Shown here piece by piece: positions 6,092 through 6,334 of a DNA stretch of 6,334 nt. The notes beneath the pieces were generated by a model that was given only the letters and a program-made list of their open reading frames with translations, was not told where the DNA came from and did not search any database. The position numbers and the translations under genes are program-made. Source of the stretch: JAJKIV01 sp036509075 (lineage in GTDB: Bacteria; Gemmatimonadota; Gemmatimonadetes; Gemmatimonadales; Gemmatimonadaceae); assembly GCA_036509075.1 (NCBI GenBank), contig DATCGG010000093.1, positions 1 to 6,334 of the forward strand. The letters run 5' to 3'. Position 1 is the first letter of the stretch. The number at the start of each line of letters is the position of its first letter.

Positions 6092-6334
6092 TTCCGTCGC
6101 GTCCGCGTTTCACGAGACCGGAAGAAGCGCATGAGCGGCTCCACGTATCCGCCGTCGGTGCGCATCACGATCTCGTCGATCGCGAGGCGGCGCAGGAGAT
6201 GGCGCCGAGCCTCTCGCTGTTCGTTCACCATGCGCGCGTACCCTTCGCGAACCCGTCGATCGCTCGTGTCCACATCGATCGTCGCACCCGTCTCGGGATC
6301 GACGAGTCGCGCCAGCCCAATGTCGGGAAGCGAC
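6088..6334 (-). CDS. DUF58 family protein, C-terminal fragment (5' part outside the window)
   Basis: Only the last 81 residues are present. They read from LPDIGLARLVDPETGA through VDTSDRRVREGYARM to an Arg-rich end, and contain the typical DUF58 finish: LLRRLAIDEIVMRTDGGYVEPLMRFF spread over about residues 46-71 of the fragment, that is, a helix with paired arginines followed by a strand with RTD and a closing helix. DUF58 proteins are distant VWA-fold relatives that regularly follow a MoxR AAA+ ATPase gene; their role is poorly defined. A GTG at 6273 could be read as a start but falls within the conserved region, so the gene must begin upstream. The stop overlaps the next ATG. Confidence 0.88.
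   Translation of the reverse strand, partial: SLPDIGLARLVDPETGATIDVDTSDRRVREGYARMVNEQREARRHLLRRLAIDEIVMRTDGGYVEPLMRFFRSRETRTRRK

Noticed and set aside
6088..6273. Separate 61-residue gene starting at GTG 6273
   Set aside because: The frame stays open to the window edge and the upstream residues continue the DUF58 homology, so this is only the gene's 3' end.
1..6334. tRNA, rRNA, CRISPR array, insertion sequence, promoter or intrinsic terminator
   Set aside because: Coding sequence covers the window with no intergenic gap, and I saw no cloverleaf, spaced direct repeats, transposase motifs or hairpin-plus-T-run on either strand.

Overview
The window is a gap-free, GC-rich stretch of bacterial chromosome. 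Every gene is on the minus strand, so the biological order runs from the right edge to the left. The gene content (a MoxR/Bat-type operon running directly into mutL, with Bat modules fused into few large proteins) and the base composition suggest a Gemmatimonadota-like soil or sediment bacterium. That placement is an inference and only moderately secure.

Layout from right to left: the C-terminal end of a DUF58 protein (6334-6088); a signal-anchored BatD-like/DUF4381-like membrane protein (6091-5123); a von Willebrand factor A (VWA) protein fused to a BatC-like TPR domain with a poly-glycine tail (5126-3417); a BatD protein fused to a BatE-like TPR region (3420-1372); a short membrane-SH3 module (1362-1024); and the N-terminal ATPase half of MutL (1027-1, running off the left edge). 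Four junctions are 4-base stop/start overlaps (ATGA or GTGA), the signature of one translationally coupled operon. The MoxR AAA+ ATPase that usually precedes DUF58 would lie beyond the right edge.

The encoded Bat proteins are predicted to form a cell-envelope assembly. The VWA, the TPRs, the beta-rich BatD domains and the SH3 domain all point to the periplasm by the positive-inside rule, while the DUF4381-like domain, and DUF58 by family, lie on the cytoplasmic side. The family is linked to aerotolerance/stress and MoxR-chaperone-assisted maturation, but its exact function is not settled. MutL, the DNA mismatch repair ATPase, is the last gene seen.

Two observations stand out. First, an in-frame TAG stop at 1374-1372 cuts what looks like a single BatD-BatE gene in the middle of a transmembrane helix. 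The same reading frame continues for 115 codons through the rest of the helix, a second helix and an SH3 domain. Second, the 8-mer CGTTAGGC/GCCTAACG occurs five times exactly, plus one one-base variant. It falls in different reading frames and accounts for every TTAG/CTAA in the window.
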